From assembly GCA_017861315.1 (NCBI GenBank), contig JAGFXP010000017.1:1-38569 (forward strand): a DNA stretch of 38,569 nucleotides, given 5' to 3'. Position 1 is the stretch's first letter. Every line of letters starts with the position of its first letter. The notes beneath the pieces were generated by a model, which worked only from the letters and a program-made list of their open reading frames with translations, was not told the origin of the DNA and searched no databases. Both the position numbers and the translations under genes were made by a program. Source of the stretch: Bacillota bacterium (GTDB lineage Bacteria; Bacillota; Clostridia; Clostridiales; Clostridiaceae). This document shows positions 34,009-38,569 of the stretch, in pieces.

Positions 34009-34061
34009 GCATTTCGGGCTTAAATTATAGTCGTTCACCTCAAATCCATTTCCGAAATGTT
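34009..34061. promoter_or_regulatory. candidate LytTR-regulator operator upstream of the cstA-type gene
   Basis: AAATGCATTTCGG (34005-34017) and AAATCCATTTCCG (34042-34054) form imperfect direct repeats 37 bp apart. The second is part of a perfect palindrome CATTTC-C-GAAATG (34047-34059). LytTR regulators bind imperfect direct repeats upstream of weak promoters. The GCATTTC core resembles the repeat I recall for E. coli YpdB, but the 37-bp spacing is longer than usual. Confidence 0.35.
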
Positions 34062-34081
34062 CATAATATATTAATATTTTG

Positions 34082-34112
34082 TTGAACTATTAATCAAATA
34101 TTCAATTATAAT
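34082..34112 (+). promoter_or_regulatory. candidate promoter of the cstA-type gene
   Basis: TTGAAC, a 19-base spacer and TATAAT on the plus strand, 23 bases before the start codon. The long spacer suggests a promoter needing an activator, in line with control by the adjacent response regulator. Confidence 0.5.
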
Positions 34113-34135
34113 AAATTATTTAAGGAGGTAAATTT

Positions 34136-35926
34136 ATGAATTCTATTTTTCTAGTCATCATCGGTGCCCTTGTTTTAATACTGGCCTACAGATTCTACGG
34201 CTCATGGATTGCTGCAAAAGTACTGGTTCTTGACGAAACAAGAGAAATGCCATCAAAGAAATTTGAAGACGGACACGACTTCGAGCCAACCAACAAAGTG
34301 GTTCTCTTCGGTCACCATTTCGCAGCTATAGCCGGTGCCGGCCCTCTTATCGGACCTGTTCTTGCGGCTCAGTACGGCTACCTTCCAGGAGCGCTTTGGA
34401 TCCTGATCGGCGGTGTTTTTGCCGGTGCAGTGCATGACATGGTAATCCTTTTCGCATCAGTAAGGCAGGACGGAGAGTCCCTTGCAGAAATTGCAAAAAA
34501 ACAGCTTGGCCCTACTATGGGTGTCGTTACTTCAATAGCTGTTCTATTCATAATGATAATAGCAATGGCCGGACTAGGCTTGCCTATTGTTAACTCTCTC
34601 TACAACAGCCCTTGGGGTACATTCACAGTTGGCGTAACAATTCCAATAGCGATGATTGTCGGTGTATACATGAGATTCATAAGGCCCGGCAAAATTCTCG
34701 AAGGTACTATACTCGGCATGACCCTCATACTGGCCGGAGTTATACTTGGACCAGTCGTTGCAGTCAGCCCGCTGGCTCCGTTCTTCACTTTCAACGTTCA
34801 TCAGATGTCAATAATACTCGCTTTCTACGGTTTCTGCGCAGCAGCAATACCAGTTTGGCTGTTGCTGTTACCTAGAGACTATCTGAGCACATACATGAAG
34901 ATAGGCGTTATGGCAATGCTTGTGGTAGGTATCATAATAGTAAGACCTACTATACAGATGCCTGCATTGACACAGTTTGTCAACGGCGGCGGCCCTATCG
35001 TGCCAGGAAAGGTATTCCCTTATATATTCATCACAATCGCATGCGGAGCTTTATCCGGATTCCACTCACTCATTAGTTCCGGTACAACTCCGAAAATGAT
35101 CAAAAATGAAAAAGACATACTTCCAATAGGCTTCGGAGCTATGCTTTTCGAATCATTCATCGCTCTTATGGCCCTGATCGCAGCAACTTGCCTTCCAACA
35201 GCTGATTACTTTGCAATAAACTCATCAGCTGCTGCATTTGCAAAGCTCAACATGGTTCCAATCGAACTGCCTATGCTTTCAGGCCTTGTTGGCGAAACAC
35301 TTGCAGCAAGACCGGGCGGCGGCGTATCACTTGCAGTAGGTATGGCTTATATCTTCTACAAGATACCGGGCTTGTCACACCTCATGGGCTACTGGTACCA
35401 CTTCTGCATCATGTTTGAAGCGTTGTTCATACTTACAACCATAGATGCCGGAACAAGAGTTGGAAGATACCTGCTTCAGGATTTCTTCGGCAAATTCTAC
35501 AAACCATTCGCAAACAAAGACAACTGGTTCAATATAATCGTATTCAGCGCTATGGTTTCATTAGCCTGGGGATACCTGCTGTATTCCGGAAACGTTTCGA
35601 CAATCTGGCCTATGTTCGGTACTGCAAACCAGATGCTTGCTGTTATAGCTTTGGCAATAGGCACTTCAGTTATACTTAAAGTCAGCGGAAAAATTAAGTA
35701 TGGTTTGATAACAGCAATTCCAATGGCATTCATGACTGTCATAACGTCAACTGCTGCAATACTTAACATTACCGGAAACTATCTGCCAAAAGGCTTGATG
35801 CTTATGTCTACAATATCCGCATTGCTGTTAGTGCTGATGGTTATAATAGTTGTAATGAGCATTAAGAACTGGAAAACCGAAATTGATAAAATAAAAGCTG
35901 GAACTTACAAAAAAGAAGTAATATAA
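34136..35926 (+). CDS. cstA: CstA/BtsT-family carbon starvation transporter (likely pyruvate or peptide uptake)
   Basis: A 596-residue polytopic membrane protein with about 16 hydrophobic segments. The CstA core motifs are present near the N-terminus: VLFGHHFAAIAGAGPLIGPVLAAQYGYLPGALWI and GGVFAGAVHDMVILFAS, with SGFHSLISSGTTPKMI later and WPMFGTANQMLAVIAL near the end. E. coli members CstA and BtsT (YjiY) are pyruvate:H+ symporters; CstA is also linked to peptide use. Length is between CstA (~700) and short clostridial forms. A perfect TTAAGGAGGTAA ribosome binding site precedes the ATG, indicating high translation. It is divergent from the LytS/LytR pair. Confidence 0.93.
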   Translation: MNSIFLVIIGALVLILAYRFYGSWIAAKVLVLDETREMPSKKFEDGHDFEPTNKVVLFGHHFAAIAGAGPLIGPVLAAQYGYLPGALWILIGGVFAGAVHDMVILFASVRQDGESLAEIAKKQLGPTMGVVTSIAVLFIMIIAMAGLGLPIVNSLYNSPWGTFTVGVTIPIAMIVGVYMRFIRPGKILEGTILGMTLILAGVILGPVVAVSPLAPFFTFNVHQMSIILAFYGFCAAAIPVWLLLLPRDYLSTYMKIGVMAMLVVGIIIVRPTIQMPALTQFVNGGGPIVPGKVFPYIFITIACGALSGFHSLISSGTTPKMIKNEKDILPIGFGAMLFESFIALMALIAATCLPTADYFAINSSAAAFAKLNMVPIELPMLSGLVGETLAARPGGGVSLAVGMAYIFYKIPGLSHLMGYWYHFCIMFEALFILTTIDAGTRVGRYLLQDFFGKFYKPFANKDNWFNIIVFSAMVSLAWGYLLYSGNVSTIWPMFGTANQMLAVIALAIGTSVILKVSGKIKYGLITAIPMAFMTVITSTAAILNITGNYLPKGLMLMSTISALLLVLMVIIVVMSIKNWKTEIDKIKAGTYKKEVI

Positions 35927-35935
35927 CAGCATAGC

Positions 35936-35976
35936 AAAGGAGCTGCCGCACGGCTAAGTGCAGCAGCTCCTTTTTT
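35936..35976 (+). terminator. intrinsic terminator after the cstA-type gene
   Basis: AAAGGAGCTGC (35936-35946) pairs with GCAGCTCCTTT (35963-35973) with a GCAC/GTGC inner extension, followed by six T on the plus strand. The minus-strand T run is shorter, but the M16C gene stop at 35978 suggests it serves both. Confidence 0.88.
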
Positions 35977-35977
35977 C

Positions 35978-38569
35978 CTATTCAAATACGTTAACCAGGC
36001 TTCCGAACAGGTCTTTGTTAGCCTTTATTCTCTCTTCGTTTCCGAAAACACAAAGATAATTCTGCTTCATCAGATCATCCAGCATCCTTCCGAAACTCCT
36101 TATAGCCGCTACATCCGTGCTCAGAACCTCTCTTCTTTCCTTCTGGAGATCCTCATAGCTTATCTTCCTGAAGTAAAGTTCCACAGCCTTTTCACCCTTC
36201 ATCGAAGGCGTAAGAGGCGCGTCCAGGTCCGATATTGTCCCGATTATATACTTTGTCATCTGGCGCTTGTCTGTATCGAAGCAGCTGAAATACTGTCCAG
36301 CCTCGTCATAGACCTTCAGAGTGTCAGCCAGGTTAGGGTCCCTGTAGGATGTGAAGAACATGTTGCCGTTCTTCATGAAGGCCGAGAAGCTGCCGTAGGC
36401 TCCTCCCTGCACCCTCACCCTGTTCCAGAGGTAATCGTAATTGCTTATCGTCTTAAGCACCAGCATGCTGCCCGAATACTTATATCCCAGCTTTATGAAG
36501 TTATATGCCTTCGCCACGTACTGCACCTTTCCGGAGCACATGAGGCCTTCGTTGCCTTTTTCAAGGTCGAAGCTGTAGCTGCAGGGGCTGACGCCGCCTT
36601 CCTTCAGACTGTCATAAAGTTCAGGCACGCTCTCCTTAAAAACGACATATTCATCCTCCTCGGTCGTAACCGCTGCTGTCAGGCTGCTCTTTGTGAATAT
36701 CAGATTTGATATATCCCTGAGGTTCTCAACGATCTCCGGCACCCTGCTGTCAAAGTTCTTCTCCAGATCCACTATGAATTTGTAGAAATGCATCCCGGAA
36801 GTTATGTCGCCGTATTTCCCCTGAGCGGAAAAATATGAAAGCAGATGATTTGCAGCAACTATGTGGCCCCTGTCAAACATCATCATTTCCAGCCTTGATT
36901 TAGTTTCCTGGACAATCTCCTTGAGCCTCTTTTTGTCGTCGTATTCGGTTGCCGTCAGTATCTCCTTAAGGATTCCGAACACCTTGTGGATGTTGTGCCC
37001 AAGCACTTTTGTTTTTACCGCAAACTTAGGATAGAACTCTTCGTCCGAGCCGCTGAGGGAATATTCCGCTGTGCTGAACCTGAGTCCGCCCGTGTGTATG
37101 TTGATCTCGTTCACCAGGTCTTCATAGTGGTATTTGCCTGTGCTTATCTTTCCAAGAACCGATGACAGTATCGATAGGTAAGGCAGTTTTTCCTGCGGCA
37201 CGGAACAAGTATCGAAGAACAGGTCTATATAGCAGATTTTGTTGGTGAAAACCGGGAAGCATAGAACCTTCAGCTCCCCTGCGTTCCTTTCCTCAACGTC
37301 AAGCCTTTCCGCGTCCTTGCCTATGTCTTCCAGGTCGAGCAGCGGGATCTTCTCCAGTTCCTCCTTGCTGTCCGGCTGCATCTGCCTTTCCTTAAGCTTC
37401 CTTGTGTTGAGGATGATAGCATCCAGCTCCTCCTCGGACAAGCCGGCTTTGTATTCCGCAAGTTTCTTCCTTACTTCCTCAGCCTTCTTTTCTTCCATTC
37501 CCTTCAACGGCTTCACCGTCAGAACAGATGCGTGCTTGTTGTCGAGAAGGTTCTTTTTTATCAGTTTTTCGAAATAATCCGTTGTCAGCGCCGATTTCAC
37601 TTTTTCAATCGTGTCCTCATAATTAAGGTGGATGAACGGGCTTTCCTCGTAGAGCCAGCTATCCATGCATTTCATGCTGTATATGAGCCCCTTGGGATAA
37701 CCCTGATAGTCCGCCTCCCTAAGCTGGAATTCCTTAAGGTTTATGGATGCCTCGATCGATTTCTTGTCTATGCCTTTTTCGACCAGGTTTTCCAGTGTAT
37801 CGAAAACAACCTTTTTGAACTGCTCAAGCTTGTCGACCTTTGAATTTTTCGCAACTATGCTGAACACCGGCTGCAGGATGCTGTTTTCATAAACGCCGAA
37901 TACGTCCTTGCCTATTCCGCTGTCGATCAGGGCTTTTTTAAGCGGAGAGCCCGGAGTTTCCAGAAGAAGGTGCTCCAGGATATCGAATGCCAGATATAAT
38001 TCAGGGTCAGTCGAGTTTCCCACTGCGAAGTTCAGGCTCAGGAAGGTCTTGTCCTCTTCCGTCTCGGACTCGCAGACAGGGTAATCTATGACGGTCTCCC
38101 GGATGCTTTCATAAGGCTTCTGCAGGCCGATCACTGAATCCACCTGTATCCTGTCGTACCCAGCAAGGTAGTTTTCGTCCAGGAATTTCAGTTTCTCCTT
38201 TATATCGAGGTCTCCGTAGAGGTATATATAGCTGTTGGACGGATGATAGTATTTACTGTGGAATTCCAGGAATTTCTCCTGCGTAAGTTCAGGAATCACA
38301 TCGGGGTCACCGCCTGACTCAACTCCGTAGGTGGTGTCAGGGAACAGCGTCTCGGTGATCTTTCTGAAGAGTATTGATTCAGGCGATGAGAACGCCCCCT
38401 TCATCTCGTTGTAGACAACGCCCTTGTAGGTTATCTCATCCTCTTTTCTGTCCAGTTCGTAATGCCAGCCTTCCTGCATCAGTATCTCTGGATATTTGTA
38501 AATGTTCGGGTTCAGCACCGCATCCATGTATACGTCTATGAGGTTGTTGAAGTCCTTGTCATTCCTGCT
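35978..38569 (-). CDS. M16C family zinc metalloprotease (insulinase/presequence-protease type), N-terminus outside the window
   Basis: A large two-lobed peptidase of the M16C subfamily. The 863 residues visible are open to the window edge; the in-frame residues at the edge read SRNDKDFNNLIDVYMDAVLNPNIY, which is the usual M16C sequence about 100-120 residues after the N-terminus. The HxxEH zinc motif therefore lies outside. Visible features include VVYNEMKGAFSSPE, with the downstream glutamate expected to be the third zinc ligand; YYHPSNSYIYLYGD; the linker helices rich in Lys/Glu (about 335-400); and the second M16 half with RVRVQGGAYGSFSAFMKNG. It has no visible secretion signal in this part. 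Family members degrade oligopeptides. It converges on the transporter gene. Confidence 0.92.
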   Translation of the reverse strand, partial: SRNDKDFNNLIDVYMDAVLNPNIYKYPEILMQEGWHYELDRKEDEITYKGVVYNEMKGAFSSPESILFRKITETLFPDTTYGVESGGDPDVIPELTQEKFLEFHSKYYHPSNSYIYLYGDLDIKEKLKFLDENYLAGYDRIQVDSVIGLQKPYESIRETVIDYPVCESETEEDKTFLSLNFAVGNSTDPELYLAFDILEHLLLETPGSPLKKALIDSGIGKDVFGVYENSILQPVFSIVAKNSKVDKLEQFKKVVFDTLENLVEKGIDKKSIEASINLKEFQLREADYQGYPKGLIYSMKCMDSWLYEESPFIHLNYEDTIEKVKSALTTDYFEKLIKKNLLDNKHASVLTVKPLKGMEEKKAEEVRKKLAEYKAGLSEEELDAIILNTRKLKERQMQPDSKEELEKIPLLDLEDIGKDAERLDVEERNAGELKVLCFPVFTNKICYIDLFFDTCSVPQEKLPYLSILSSVLGKISTGKYHYEDLVNEINIHTGGLRFSTAEYSLSGSDEEFYPKFAVKTKVLGHNIHKVFGILKEILTATEYDDKKRLKEIVQETKSRLEMMMFDRGHIVAANHLLSYFSAQGKYGDITSGMHFYKFIVDLEKNFDSRVPEIVENLRDISNLIFTKSSLTAAVTTEEDEYVVFKESVPELYDSLKEGGVSPCSYSFDLEKGNEGLMCSGKVQYVAKAYNFIKLGYKYSGSMLVLKTISNYDYLWNRVRVQGGAYGSFSAFMKNGNMFFTSYRDPNLADTLKVYDEAGQYFSCFDTDKRQMTKYIIGTISDLDAPLTPSMKGEKAVELYFRKISYEDLQKERREVLSTDVAAIRSFGRMLDDLMKQNYLCVFGNEERIKANKDLFGSLVNVFE

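Overview
The window reads as a chromosomal segment of an anaerobic Gram-positive bacterium of the Clostridia (Bacillota). The pointers are strong GGAGG-type ribosome binding sites with occasional TTG starts, a GatCAB amidotransferase operon, a CIRCE-controlled groESL operon, a TrpR-like YerC regulator, Rex, an NfnAB-type electron-bifurcating transhydrogenase and a stand-alone [FeFe] hydrogenase. No phage, insertion sequence, CRISPR array or toxin island is visible. Every intergenic stretch is under 300 bases.

Layout. Bases 1-297 hold a minus-strand tRNA cluster (Pro-Pro-Gly, the Gly cut by the window edge) with its promoter. Bases 336-3173 are a minus-strand operon: an AIR-synthase/HypE-like protein, rph, rdgB and a YfcE-type phosphodiesterase. 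Bases 3319-6544 are gatC-gatA-gatB. A small membrane protein (6637-6906) and the repair pair pcrA-ligA (6989-11223) follow. yerC and a predicted ~70-nt C-rich small RNA lie at 11334-11883. Bases 11953-15642 are a probable operon pgi - yaiI/yqxD - four-repeat triple-tyrosine protein - rsuA-family pseudouridine synthase. An mgtA-type Mg2+ ATPase with deviating codon usage sits at 15731-18271, followed by guaA and groES-groEL.

From 22.1 kb the strands mix. A Lit-like lipoprotein transacylase (plus strand) converges on a TVP38/TMEM64 membrane protein. Then come a group-B-like [FeFe] hydrogenase, an 8-oxoguanine glycosylase, nfnB-nfnA and rex, all minus strand. An ABC-F ATPase (plus) converges on a LytS/LytR-type two-component system (minus), which is divergent from a CstA-family carbon transporter (plus). 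An M16C metalloprotease runs off the right edge.

Functional themes. 23.7-29.4 kb is a redox block: H2 metabolism, NADH/ferredoxin/NADPH bifurcation and the NADH/NAD+ sensor Rex. 31.5-35.9 kb looks like a pyruvate-type nutrient-sensing circuit, by analogy with BtsSR/BtsT. Most of the rest is housekeeping. The least explained items are the small RNA candidate at 11780-11883, the cytosolic triple-tyrosine repeat protein, the repeat-rich groES/lit intergenic region, and the candidate operators upstream of the hydrogenase and the transporter. I found no convincing wholly new multi-gene system.
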